Assembly (NCBI GenBank): GCA_028274465.1
Contig: CM051455.1
Coordinates: 99,022,365-99,086,364 of the forward strand
Direction: 5' to 3'
Length of the DNA: 64,000 nt
DNA from: Plantago ovata
Taxonomy: Eukaryota > Streptophyta > Magnoliopsida > Lamiales > Plantaginaceae
The notes beneath the pieces are model-generated. The model was not told the origin of the DNA and did not search any database. It saw nothing but the letters and a program-made list of their open reading frames with translations. A program made the translations under genes and the position numbers. Shown here one piece after another: positions 24,323 to 37,239 of the stretch. Numbering within the stretch: the first letter of the stretch is position 1; each line of letters opens with the position of its first letter.

Positions 24323-25574
24323 TCTTGGCGCCGTCTGTGGGAACTCAGACGAAAAGCCATGGGGAAGCGGAAGCAACCGGGAACCGCAATCAAGGACAAA
24401 GAACCCGTGACCAAAACCGTAGAAAATATCACAAAGAACCCATGAAACTCTATCTTGCGGAGCTCAAACAAATGGTCTCGAAGTTTCAACGTGTCGAGAT
24501 ATCACAAATATCCCGCAAGCTCAATAACGTGGCTGACGGACTCGCCAGATTCAGAAGCTCGTCAGAAACGATAGCTTCCCGCCAGCTATTAAAACCTACC
24601 ACTAAGACCGATTTGTGGAAAACAAGTCCTTTTCGCTAAAACAAACCCTTTGCTTTGCAAAAACAGATCACCCTCATGACGGTCCAACGATCCACCATCG
24701 GAGATAATAAGCTCAAGAGACAAAGAGGACTCGAAATAATCACCATTGATGATAACCACGAATGGTTAACAGACATCAAGGTAGATATTCGAAAAACAAA
24801 CTCTTTTCGAGCCTATTACCCAAAGGATCAATAATCCAACCAGATTCTATTTCGAGCCACATGCTCATATTATTTCAATTGATTTATTCAAATTTTGACT
24901 CGAGCCACTCGCTCAAACCTTTTTTCGTAGATTTTTAAGCAAGGTGTAGTCCCGTCAGATAAGGTGGAGGCTCGAAGACTACAAAGAAGGGCCCAGTAGT
25001 TCCTCTGGAACGGCACGGAACTTTACAAAAGATCGTTCGATGGCCCCCACATGAAATGTCTAAACAAAGAAGAAGCCTTGAAAGTCTTAGAGGAAATTCA
25101 TGCCGGTAGTTATGGAAACCACTCGGGTGGACGGGATTTGGCCCAAAAGGTTCGAAGACAAGGCTTCTACTGGCCGAGCCTCATCAAAGACTCGAGATCA
25201 CAGTTCCGACAATGCGACGAATGCCAAAGGTTCGCGCGAGAAAGCAAGGCCCCAGGGGAGCCTATGATGCCTATACCTATCTCATGCCCTTTCGATAGAT
25301 GGGGAATAGACATCGTAGGAAAACTCCCCACCTCTACTAACCAGAGAAAGTTCCTAATAGTGGCGGTAGAATACTTCTCAAAATGGGTCGAAGCAGAAGT
25401 TGTATCGAAAATCACTGAAGGCGCGGTTCAAAGCTTTATCTGGAGAAACATAATTTGCCGTTTCGAAAACCCGAGAATCCTCACATCGGACAATGGCACA
25501 CAGTTCACCGGAAGAAAAATACGAGATTGGTGCACCGAGTTGGGCATTAAGAAAAACTTCACTTCGGTAGGTCA

Positions 25575-27647
25575 TGTAAGAAAATATGGTCAGAGTTACC
25601 CCTAAGGTACGCAGCGGAATTTCAAAATTTTTCTTAACATACAGGCTAATTGATTATGTATATGTCGTATATATATAAACACGTCAATTAGAAGACTAAC
25701 CTTACTTCCAAAGCAGCTTCAAAGTCTTCGTAATAATCCGGTGTATCTTCTCCTTCGCCGAAGTCGAAGATATCTGCAATAATCTGATTATCTGCAAGAC
25801 AATAAGAATTAGTTTCCAGCTCCTAGAACCTCAACCTTGGTATCCACGGATGAACAGCCTATCAGAAGAATGCTAGGATATTCTTTTGTGTAACCAAGAA
25901 GACGGGGCGGCGATTCCTCCGGCAGAGGTGGCGCGCGCGTGGAGGCTTATAGAGGAGGGGAGAGCTTTTTATTTTCTCTAAGAAAACTGGGTAGAATAAC
26001 TGTGAAAGTCTATTTCAAAAGCTCTCTAATAGTCTACTATATATAGTAGTCAATAGAAGCCTAAAGCATAAGCAATTAGACTTCGTAAAGGAATAAGAAT
26101 CTAATTCTTATCGCACTAGGAAACCAATATCAAGTCTAGATTCATTCCTGATCAAATTAAAACTCAATCAGGAAAATCTAACTTATCCCTTGGACTTCTA
26201 ATAGAGGAAGGAGTCGAACTCCTTCCCCTACTCATCTATGCGCGCGCGCGCTCTCCCAGGGACAGTAGGTGGGTTCCGATTTTGGGACCCACTTATAGTT
26301 CTAAGGCAATTCAAACTCCAAGTAGATTTTGTCCAAGTGCATATGTTAATTCTAAATTAACATATCTTTCAAATCAAACCTCTATTATATTTCCGAAATA
26401 TAATCTTTAATTGTATTTACATAAAATACAATTAATTAGCCAATTCAATTAATAATTCCAAATCATTAATTGAGCCACCAAATATTATAATTAATTCCAA
26501 ATCAATTATAATCCATCAATCACAATTAATTCCAAGTTAATTGCGATTCCATCTTCAAGGATATTCTGATAAGCTGAATCACCACATAGTGTGACCGGGC
26601 ATCATCGTATTAAGCAAGTCCTAGACTAGGCAACATGGAATTCCTAGACGGTTCCATTTGCAATATTAATACATGAGGACGTTTGAGAGGTTTCTCAAAG
26701 CTAACCCTTTCGTTGCGAAGCCTGTTGCACTCAACGCGGCGATGGTAACGTCCATTCATCTGACTTGCTCGAATGTATCTAGGATCGATGAAGTGTCTAT
26801 CCCAATAATACATCCACGGGCGTCTCAGGGAGTTGCTTGGTTAAGATATACTTATGACCATCATAATATATCATTTGCACTGGTCAGTGACTTTACCAAC
26901 ACAACTATGCAGACTATGAGCAGTACTCTCCTGTGCTACACTTGAGAGATGAATCCTTCACAGAATCACTTATCATCCCCATTTGTATGTAGCCATAATC
27001 CTGGATCGTGTCTTAGGTCAACTGCTTATTCAGAGCTGACATCGACGGGTCCACCAAGGATATGGGGCAACAAATGTGATGATAAAGTCCTGTAAGTACA
27101 AAGGACGACTGGCATCACTTCGACAACTTACCGGTTCCCATACACACTTCGGTGTAGAGTATACATCGATGGGAGTGTCCGGTGGGTACTTCCATTGTTC
27201 GATAATCCTTCTTCGAACAACTATGCGCAGTTATGGGAACGTTTCTCGATTGTCCAACAATCCATTCCGTGGTCGTGGGATCGGCTCACACTTGCTCCAA
27301 CAAGTATAACCTCCACGCATACTAGTCTCGTCTGGTTCATTCAGACCCCTACATCCGAGATGAACCTCGACTAGGGAGAGTTTGGGATAGATGATAACTC
27401 ACATAGCTCCCACTATCTATGTGATCGGTCATCTATCCGAGGGGACATGTTTTTAATATCAATACAGACAGTAATAGAGATATGACATGCTGCATGCCTG
27501 GTGTAATATAAATATGAAAGCGATACTCAATAGTAAAAGCAACAAACATATATTATATTACGTTGACCTGTGTAATAGTACATATATGCACTCTATAAGG
27601 GCATTATGCCCTTAGTAAGGACTGTCTCTAGGACATATACACTATCA
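25575..27647 (-). repeat. 3' LTR of the 25575-35348 Copia element
   Basis: This is a 2073-bp LTR. The palindromic TATA CTACTATATATAGTAG lies at 26034-26049. An exon-like segment at 25706-25791 (minus strand) is bounded by TTGTCTTGCAG and GTAAGG. Confidence 0.9.
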
Positions 27648-27699
27648 ATCTCCCACTGATAAGACCTTGGTGAAAGGATCTGCCACGTTGTCCGTGGTA

Positions 27700-30600
27700 G
27701 AGACACGTTCTATACTAACTTCTCCTCTATCTATAATCTCACATATAACGTGATATTTTCTAAGTACATGTTTGTAGATCTAGGCTCCCTAGCTTGAGCG
27801 ACGGCGCCCGTATTGTCACAATAAATCGTTATTGGACTAGGAGCAGGAACAACCCTCAATTCCTTCAAGAACTCTGAAATCCAAACAGCTTCTTTCGATG
27901 CTTCTGATGCAGCAATGTACTCGGCTTCTATGGATGAGTCAGCAACCGTGGCTTGCTTAGAACTCTTCCAACAGACATCTCCTCCGTTCAATTTCAATAC
28001 GTATCCTGTCTGTAACTTAAAGTCATCAGGATCTGATTCAAATCCAGCGTCGACATACCTAGACATCTTTAATTCTGGTTCTCCACCAAACACCAAGAAC
28101 ATCTCTTTAGTCCGTCGAAGGTACTTAAGAATGTTCTTCACAGCAGTCCAGTGAGGTACTCCTGGATTCTGTTGGTGTCGACAAGTGACACTAAGCGTAT
28201 ATGCCACATCGGGCCTTGTGAAATTCATTGCATACATTATAGACCCTACTGCCGAAGCATAGGTCACACGACTCATTGCATTTCTTTCTTCATCAGTTTT
28301 AGGACCATCCTTAACTGATAAGACAATCCCATGCCTAGCTGGGAGAAAGCCTCTCTTTGAGTCGTCCATCTTATAACGCTTCAGTATTTTGTCGATGTAG
28401 GTGGACTGTGTCATTCCTAACATCCTCTTGGATCTATCTCTAAAGATCTTGATCCCTAGGATGTAGTTCGCTTCACCCAATTCCTTCATTGAGAAGGTAC
28501 TTGATAACAAAACTTTAGTCTCTTCTACCATAGAGACATTGTTTCCCATGATCAAAATGTCATCTACATAAATGATCATGAAAACGACTCCCTTGTCGCT
28601 GTGCCAAGCGTAGACACACGAATCTTCCTTGCTTCTGATGAAGTCAAACGATTTGACAGCTTCATCAAAGCGGATATTCCAGCTCCTTGACGCTTGCTTT
28701 AGCCCATAAATGGATCTTTGTAATTTGCATACAGCAGTTGGCCTGGTTTTACTAATAAAACCTTCCGGATGTACCATATAGACCTCTTCCTCAAGGTTGC
28801 CATTGAGGAAGGCAGTCTTTACATCCATCTGCCAGATCTCATAATCATAGTAGGCAGCTATCGCAAGTAGAATTCGAATGGACTTCAATTTTGCTACCGG
28901 TGAAAAGGTTTCATCGTAATCGATGCCATACCTTTGCGTGTAGCCTTTCGCCACAAGCCTAGCTTTGTGCGTTTGTACCTTGCCATCGGCATCTGTCTTT
29001 CGTTTAAAGACCCATTTGCACCCAATAGGTCTAACCCCTTGGGGCAAGTCTACCAAGTTCCAAACATGGTTTTGGTACATTGAATCCATTTCTAATTCCA
29101 TGGCCTCTTGTCATTTCTCTGAGTCAATATCAATTATTGCCTCTTTGTAGGTCTCGGGATCTTCCCGATCTGATAAGTCGACATCAAGTTCACTGGTGTC
29201 TTCTATCATAAGGCTTTGCTTCTGAGGTCCTTTTAGGATCCTCTTCGACCTACGGAGCTCGACTTGTTCTGGTGCTTTTCTTTTCTGGCTTCGTGTAACA
29301 CGAACATTATCAGTGGGTACTGATGCAGCTGGTCGCTGGGCGCGACCCTGTTCCCTTGCGGGAGGCTGCTCTTGTGCAACTTGTTGCACAGGTTGGTTGA
29401 CAACGGGTTCTATTGGTGTGGTTTCAACTGTTGATCTAATCACAGGACTCCCACTGACTATGACATGCCTAGCAAGTGTCATATCATCACCCTTGTCTGC
29501 TTCGAAAGCTCCCACTGAACTTGAGTCCAAATCAGAAGATTTAGAGACCTCATGTTCGCGCGTGTCAAAGTCTTGAATTTCTTCAAGTTCTATCATGTCA
29601 TCTAACCTCTCTTCTTCGAGGTATTCAGCTTCTAAAAACTTGACGTTTCTAGATACGATCACCTTGTGATCTTTAGCATGATAGAATTCATAGCCTCTCG
29701 TCTGACGAGGATAGCCTATGAAATATACTTTGACACCCTTGGCATCTAACTTATCAGTGAGCATCAGCTTGACTATCGTAGGACAGCCCCAAGGTCTAAG
29801 ATAGCCCAGTGAGGGCTTCTTTCCCTTCCATAACTCATAAGGAGTTTTCTCCACTGATTTAGATGGTACACGGTTCAGAATGTAGATTGCAATTTGTAGT
29901 GCATATCCCCACAGATGTTTTGGAAGAGTCGAGAATCCAATCATTGATCTTACCATGTCTAACAGGGTTCGATTCCTCCTCTCAGACACACTATTTAACT
30001 GTGGTGTTCCAGGAGGAGTCCATTGCGATTGAATTCCATTTTCCTTCAAGTAGTTGATAAATTCTTAACTAAGGTATTCACCTCCTCGATCTGATCGAAG
30101 AGTGACTATCCTTAGGTTCAATTCATTCTCGACTTCATTCCTAAACTCCTTGAATTTCCCAAAGGTCTCGTATTTATTCTTCATAAGATAAATATATCCA
30201 TACCTTGAGAAATCGTCAGTAAAGGTAACGAAGTAAGGATAACCCCCACGCGCATGGACTTTAAAAGGTCCACATACATCGGTATGTATGAGCTCTAAAC
30301 AGCGAGTGGCACGAACACCTTGTCCAACAAAAGGTTTGTTCGTCATCTTACCCTTAACACATGATTCGCATGTACCATATGATTCAAAATCAAATGGTTC
30401 TAAGTAGTCCAACTTCCTTAGTCTTTGAATCCATGTTTCATTGATATGGCCTAGCCGACAATGCCATAGATAAGATGGATTATTCTTCCTACTTGAAGAC
30501 GGTTGTTTGTTATGTATTTGAAATAAAGGTAGACTACTTTGCAAAATATATAAACCATTCACCAAGCGAGCTTTTCCATAATACTGACCATTTAATGAAA

Positions 30601-31804
30601 AATAACAAGTATTATTCGCAAATCGAAAGGAAAAACCCATATTGTCTAACAATGGAATGAAAATAATATTTCTGACAATGGATGGAACAAAATAAACATT
30701 ATCAAGTTCTAAACATTGTCCCGAAGGTAAATCTATCTTGTCGCGTCCAACGCGTTTGGCTTCAACTGGATTGCCGTTCCCAACATGCAAGTCGATTTCA
30801 CCTTGCTTGACTAGCCTGTGATCAATTAGCCCCTGCACATTATTACAAATGTGTGAGCCATAGGCTGTATCTAATACCCAACCATTGGAGTCAAAAGTAG
30901 TCATGTTCATTTCAATAACAAACATACCTGAGCCAGAAGCCGGTGGCTTCTTAGCTTGATCTGCCCTAAGCTTAGGGCAATATTTTTTCCAATGTCCTTT
31001 CTACTTACAGAAAATACATTCATCTGTGCGTACCGTTCCGCTTCTCTTGAACTTCCTTTTCTGGTTCGGACGCTTAGGCTTATCACTCCAAGTGTTAGCC
31101 TTGGCTGCCGACTTTCCCTTACCCTTAGCACCTTTGTTTCTCGGGTTTGGGTTAGACGGTTGCCCAACAAGCATGATCGACTTTTCCTTCTTAGGAAGAG
31201 TTTGATCATATGTCTTCAGCAGATTATGAAGTTCAGGCAGTGTTACGTCCTTCGCATTCATTGTGTAATTAATGATGAACTGCGAATACGAACTCGGCAA
31301 TGATTGAAGGACAAAGATCACCATGATCTTGTTCTCTAGCTTAACGCCGGCATCGGCAAGCATTTCAAAGAGACCAATCATTTTGAGAACATGCTCAGAC
31401 ATGTTCCCTCTTTCACTGAGCTTGCATCTGTGTATCTCTTTGATCAAATCAAATTCAACACTTCTAGCTGTCGTCTTAAAGAGCGACTCAAGATGCTTCA
31501 GCATCTCATACGGCAACATGCTTTCATGTTGCCTCTGCAGCTCATTGCTCATTGCCGCCAGCATAATACACTGCGCGGATCTAGCATTCTCAAGATGCTT
31601 ATCAGACTTTGCCTTGTTGGCTTGATTCCAAGCAGCAACCTGATCGGCAGTCTGATTTTCGGGGCACACGGGAATGACCTCGTCCAAGATGTACTCAATC
31701 TTTTCGTACCTCAGCACCAAACGTATATTCCTGATCCAATCTAGGAAGTTTGGTCCGGTCAAAATTTGCTTCTCTAAGACAGCACGGAGCGAGATACTCG
31801 CCAT
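27700..31804 (-). pseudogene. Copia gag-pol coding region of the 25575-35348 element
   Basis: Reading leftward from the [13 protein letters not shown] start: gag, protease active-site region, gag-pre-integrase, integrase core ([22 protein letters not shown]), a variable linker rich in acidic and basic residues, Copia reverse transcriptase ([22 protein letters not shown]) and RNase H. It is very close to the 6682-10857 region. The reverse-transcriptase and RNase H part is one long open stretch; gag and integrase contain the breaks. Its start was chosen by comparison with the sister copy and the preceding acceptor-like TTTCTCCTTAG. Confidence 0.9.
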
Positions 31805-33009
31805 TTCTAATATCCTAAGGAGAAATAATATAGAACGAAAATAATAAATCAACTATTGAAATATTATTTCTAAATACACAGTCAACATAACTAAACAACA
31901 AGGTCCTTTAGCTGTTTAGCTCCCACTATTTTCACATATGCTTGCCCCCACAACAAACATACGGGTAATGTCCAACAAGTTACCGTAGTGGCCAAGATCC
32001 AAATCCATACTATGCTATACTCCAACAGGGGCTGGTCGCATAGCATAATATGACCGGTAGGACTATCCAATTGCGTCACGCAACTCTTGGTTGTTAAATC
32101 TAATTTAACCCGATGCCCTGCATACTGTACCTATCGAGGTCGCTAGATACAATATGCAGTAAGTCATAACCATAGGCTTACTCTAATCTGACGATCACTG
32201 CGAGTCTGTAAGACGAGGTCGCCAATACAAGAAAACGCAATGAAAGTTCAGAATTAAAGCACCCTATGGAAAGCATCTCAGAAATACATACATATATATA
32301 TATTTCTGTACTTATATTGGTTGGGGCTTGTAGCTTGAGGGTTGTTATCAGTTATCTACAAACAAATAAGGGCGCCGCCTACCCATCATGCATGAACGGT
32401 CTACACATAATGGATGCCGCCCATCCATTCTAGTTCTAAACGCGGTCAAGCACATAATGGGTGCCGCCTACCCATACATAAATATGCGGTCCGACATATA
32501 AGAGGGCGCCGCCTACCCTCGCATGCATAGCGGTCGAACGGAAAGTAAAATACTTGGTATTTAAACATGCATTGTCAAACAATAGCATATCGAGCATATG
32601 AAACAAGTAGTAGCCTATGTGGATGACAAATGACTTCATAATTTCATTATGAAAATTATAATCCCATACTTATAATCTCTATGAAATAATTGAAAATTTG
32701 GACTAGATTGAAAAATCGAAAATTCTATTGACCAAGTAGCAATTTTCGAAAACCCGAAGGACTTAATTGTATTTTTTTTAAACCTTGGAGGTGTTAAATC
32801 TAAAATTCAAAAGTAAAAGGACTAATTTGCAATAAACAATAAATTGATAAATTAAAAATAAGCCCTTTAACTTTATACTAATTAAAATTAAACCCCTCTA
32901 GTTAAAAACAATTACAATTAAATCATATTTATATTCCAAATATAAAATTCAATCCTCAAAATTTCCAAAATTCAATTTTGGGTCAAACCTGGAAAATATA
33001 TATATTTAT

Positions 33010-33215
33010 TATAATATGGGACGGGGTGCCTGCGGCCCCGGACGACCGGCGCCCGCGGCACGCGGGCACCAGCGCCGCGGGTGCAGGAGCCCCAGGCGCG
33101 CGGGCGCCTGCGTCCGCAGGCCCGGGTACCTGCGACACGCGGGCGCCTAGCGCCCGTGCCGCGGGCACGACGCCTGCCGTGCCGCAGGCGCCACGCAGGC
33201 GGCCCCGGTCAAATA
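33010..33215. repeat. GC-rich degenerate inverted-repeat island in the Copia leader
   Basis: About 200 bp of very high GC content sits inside an AT-rich leader just downstream of the primer site of the minus-strand Copia. It is built from variations on GCGGGCGCC, CGCGGGTGC and GCACCCGCG that can pair with one another. A shorter version lies at about 5360-5460 in the sister copy. The alanine- and proline-rich reading frames here are by-products of the composition. Confidence 0.65.
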
Positions 33216-33384
33216 AATATATATTCTAATTTAAAAAAAAATATATATATAAATCCTAAATTTATATAAAAAAAAAACTTTTGAAAATCGAATTAATCAT
33301 AGAATCAATTGCATCCACATATCTACAAAATCATACAATATATATACGTATATACGAAATCAATTAACCTCGCTCTGATACCAT

Positions 33385-35348
33385 TGTAAGAAGACTAAGC
33401 TTACTTCCAAAGCAGCTTCCAAGTCTTCGTAATAATCCGGTGTATCTTCTCCTTCGCCGAAGTCGAAGATATCTGCAATACTCTGATTATCTGCAAGACA
33501 ATAAGAGTTAGTTTCCAGCTCCTAGAACCTCAACCTTGGTATCCACGGATGAACAACCAATTGGAAGAATGTTAGGATATTCTTTTGTGTAACCAAGAAG
33601 ACGGGGCGGCGATTCCTCCGACAGAGGTGGCGCGCGCGTGGAGGCTTATAGAGGAGGGGAGAGCTTTTTATTTTCTCTAAGAAAACTGGGTAGAATAACT
33701 GTGAAAGTCTATTTCAAAAGCTCTCTAATAGTCTACTATATATAGTAGTCAATAGAAGCCTAAAGCATAAGCAATTAGACTTCGTAAAGGAATAAGAATC
33801 TAATTCTTATCGCACTAGGAAACCAATATCAAGTCTAGATTCATTCCTGATCAAATTAAAACTCAATCAGGAAAATCTAACTTATCCCTTGGACTTCTAA
33901 TAGAGGAAGGAGTCGAACTCCTTCCCCTACTCATCTATGCGCGCGCGCGCTCTCCCAGGGACAGTAGGTGGGTCCCGATTTTGGGACCCACTTATAGTTC
34001 TAAGGCAATTCAAACTCCAAGTAGATTTTGCCCAAGTGCATATGTTAATTCTAAATTAACATATCCTTTCAAATCAAACTTCTATTATATTTCCAAAATA
34101 TAATCTTTAATTGTATTTATATAAAATACAATTAATTAGCCAATTCAATTAATAAATCCAAATCATTAATTGAGCCACCAAATATTATAATTAATTCCAA
34201 ATCATTTATAATCCATCAATCACAATTAATTCCAAGTTAATTGCGATTCCATCTTCAAGGTTATTCTGATAAGCTGAATCACCACATAGTGTGACCCATA
34301 GGGCCTCATCGTATTAAGCAAGTCCTAGACCAGGCAACATGGAATTCCTAGACGGTTCCATTTGCAATATTAATACATGAGGACGTTTGAGAGGTTTCTC
34401 AAAGCTAACCCTTTCGTTGTGAAGCCTGTTGTGCTCAACGCGGCGATGGTAACGTCCCTTCATCTGACTTGCTCGAATGTATATAGGATCGATGAAGTGT
34501 CTATCCCAATAATACATCCACGGGCGTCTCAGGGAGTTGTTTGGTTAAGATATACTTATGACCATCATAATATATCATTTGCACTGGCCAGTGACTTTAC
34601 CAACACAACTATGCAGACTATGAGCAGTACTCTCCTGTGCTACACTTGAGAGATGAATCCTTCACAGAATCACTTATCATCCCCATTTGTATGTAGCCAT
34701 AATCCTGGATCGTGTCTTAGGTCAACTGCTTATTCAGAGCTGACATTGACGGTTCCACCAAGGATATGGGGCAATAAATGTGATGATAAAGTCCTTTAAG
34801 TACAAAGGACGACTGGCATCACTTCGCAACTTACCGGTTCCCATAGACACTTCGGTGTAGAGTATACATCGATGGGATTGTCCGGTGGGTACTTCCATTG
34901 TTCGATAATCCTTCTTCGAACAACTATGCACAGTTATGGGAACGTTTCTCGATTGTCCAACAATCCGTTCCGTGGCCGTGGGATCGGCTCACACTTGCTC
35001 CAACAAGTATAACCTCCACGCATACTAGTCTTGTCTGGTTCATTCAGACCCCTACATCCGAGATGAACCTCGACTAGGGAGAGTTTGGGATAGATGATAA
35101 CTCACATAGCTCCCACTATCTATGTGATCGGTCATCTATCCGAGGGGACATGTTTAATATCAATACAGACAGTAATAGAGATATGACATGCTGCATGCCT
35201 GGTGTAATATAAATATGAAAGCGATAGTCAATAGTAAAAGCAACAAACATATATTATATTACGTTCACCTGTGTAATAGTACATATATGCCCTCTATAAG
35301 GGCACTATGCCCTTAGTAAGGACTGTCTCTAGGACATATATACTATCA
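33385..35348 (-). repeat. 5' LTR of the 25575-35348 Copia element
   Basis: This is a 1964-bp LTR whose 3' end on the minus strand abuts the primer site at 33372-33383. The palindromic TATA lies at 33733-33748. It is slightly shorter than the 3' LTR near its inner end. Confidence 0.9.
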
Positions 35349-36079
35349 GGTCACCCACAAGCCAACGGTATGACAGAAGTCACCAACAGGACCATCATCC
35401 ATAATCTCGAAAAGCGATTGGGGCGGTCGAAAGCAGATTGGGCAGACGAACTCCACGGTGTATATGGGCTTACCGAACGACACAGCGGACGGCCACTCAG
35501 GAAACCCCTTTCTGCATGGTATACGGATCCGAAGCCGTGATTCCTTGCGAAATAGCCGTCGAAACCTTCCGAGTCGCTGAATACGACCCGTATGCGAACA
35601 ACGAGGCCAAAGCTTTGGACTTAGAAATGATCGATGGCAAGATAGAAGAGACCAGACTCCGCATCCTGAGGCACCAAGCCATGATGAACAAAGCCGTGAT
35701 TCCTTGCGAAATAGCCGTCGAAACTTTCCGAGTCGCTGAATACGACCCGTATGCGAACAGCGAGGCCAAAGCTTTGGACTTAGACATGATCGATGGCAAG
35801 ATAGAAGAGACCAGACTCCGCATCCTGAGGCACCAAGCCATGATGACCAAACCATACAACAAGAATTTGGTTCGATGTGACCTCAACGTAGGAGACCTGG
35901 AACTGAGGAAAGCCAACATCCTCGAAAACGTGGGTAAACTCCAGGAGCCGTGGAAAGGTCCCTTCCGAGTGACTGAGGTCCTATCAAACGGGTCGTACCG
36001 CCTACAGGATCTAGAAGGGAACGATCTCCTTCGGCCGTGGAACATCAGGAACTTAAGAAGATACTATTCGTAAGGGCCG

Positions 36080-36450
36080 TCGAAGCCACTCACGAAAAGT
36101 TGGTAACACTTTTGCAAGCCATCCTTGAGCATACCATCCTTTCAAGGATCGTCACTGAAAAAGGAGAAAATCCTTAGAAGCCACTCACGGAGAGTTGGTA
36201 ATACTTTTGCTAGCCGTCCTTGAGCATACCATCCTTTCGGGGATCGTCACTGGAAAAGGAGAAAAATCTCTCGAAGCCTCTCACGAGGGTTGGGAGCACT
36301 TCCACAAGTCATCCTTGGGCACACCATCCTTTCGAGAATCGTCACTGGAAAAGTAGAAAGTCCCTCGAAGCCTCTCATGAGGATTGGAAGCACTTTAGTC
36401 ATCCTTGGCACACCATCCTTTCGAGGATCGTCACTGAAAAAGGAGAGATA
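36080..36450 (+). repeat. Tandem repeat of about 95 bp, nearly four copies, after the pol end of the outer Tat
   Basis: Units begin at about 36082, 36177, 36273 and 36367 (periods 95, 96 and 94). Each runs GAAGCC(A/T)CTCA, then AGTCATCCTTG-like, CACCATCCTTTCGAGGATCGTCACTG and a GAAAAAGGAGA-like end. The array starts directly after the integrase stop. Divergence between units is moderate, so it is older than the array at 57760-58895. Confidence 0.8.
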
Positions 36451-37239
36451 CCACCATCTATTGTAAAAACAATGGCTTCGACCGTACAAACCACCCCTTA
36501 GAGGGTCGTCACTGTGCGTAGAAATGACATCCAATGTTTAAAAATAAAGTTCCTAGAATCATTATGGTACGCTCACGGACAAGGATATAGGAAATCTAAG
36601 GCTTCGATAGGCTACCGACGGGTAGATCATCTAACTTCATGGTTATCCAATACCGTTCCGGTCAATATCTAGAAGTCTACCCGAAATGATATTATTTCGA
36701 CGGAAAAATAATCTTTCGGATAGTCTCTATCCTCGAAACATACATTATCGAGCTAAGTAGCGATCTAGTAAGGATAAGCGACGGTTTATACCTTACTCAA
36801 ATACGCTACTCGAAAACCCCGTAAATTTACCAATACATGAGTTTTTCGGGCGACACAAGATACGAATCAGAAACTCCGTCCGACGGGGGGAGTCATACTG
36901 ATATCTATACTTGGAAAGAATTTATCCAACGCTAAGAGATCCTGGGAAAATAAGATCGAAACTAAAACTTACGAGAAAAATAAATTCGGCAAGAAAGGAT
37001 TTGTCGCATACAAAATACTCCAAAACAAGGTGCAGTAAAAAACACTTACAAAAGGGGCCAAAGGATGAGTACCTTCGACCCGTCCGAGTAAGAAGGATTC
37101 GACCAGGCCATAACAATACTGAAGGCCTTAGGACAAATCCTCCCCCGAAGCACCACTTAAAACAGAAATAACTAAATTGTTCAACAGGATTAAGCAAATT
37201 GTTCGACGAGAATATTAAATAAATTCAATCAATACATAG

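Larger units (their letters stand above)
25575..35348 (-). mobile_element. Ty1/Copia retrotransposon with about 2-kb LTRs, inserted in the Tat integrase region
   Basis: The element is a minus-strand copy of the same family as 3786-12947, 9774 bp, flanked by GGTCA (25570-25574 and 35349-35353). The 5' LTR is 33385-35348 and the 3' LTR 25575-27647. The primer site TGGTATCAGAGC (minus strand, 33372-33383) matches the initiator-Met tRNA 3' end. A polypurine stretch lies at 27648-27660. Gag begins about 31804 and gag-pol continues leftward to about 27700 with zinc-knuckle, protease, integrase, reverse transcriptase (YVDDILIM) and RNase H parts in Copia order. It has a few breaks, about three to five. 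By-eye comparison of the LTRs gives about 45 differences in 1.95 kb, about 2.3%, plus several indels, so about 1-2 million years. Confidence 0.94.
25051..36073 (+). pseudogene. Tat integrase region of the outer element, split by a Copia insertion
   Basis: The left part (25051-25574) shows the zinc-binding H2C2 region (HAGSYGNHSGGRDLAQK, then CDECQRF) and the first part of the DDE core (PFDRWGIDIVGKL, SDNGTQFTG). The right part (from 35354) continues with HPQANG...TEV and a C-terminal module that ends in KGPFRVTEV and a tail common to Gypsy Tat integrases. A 159-bp in-frame tandem duplication (about 35534-35851) gives two copies of a VETFRVAEYDPYAN block. The region is non-functional as it stands because of breaks and the 9.8-kb insertion. 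Confidence 0.8.

Noticed and set aside
32978-33269. Alanine- and proline-rich reading frames on both strands
   Set aside because: They coincide exactly with the GC-rich island of the Copia leader and reflect base composition only.
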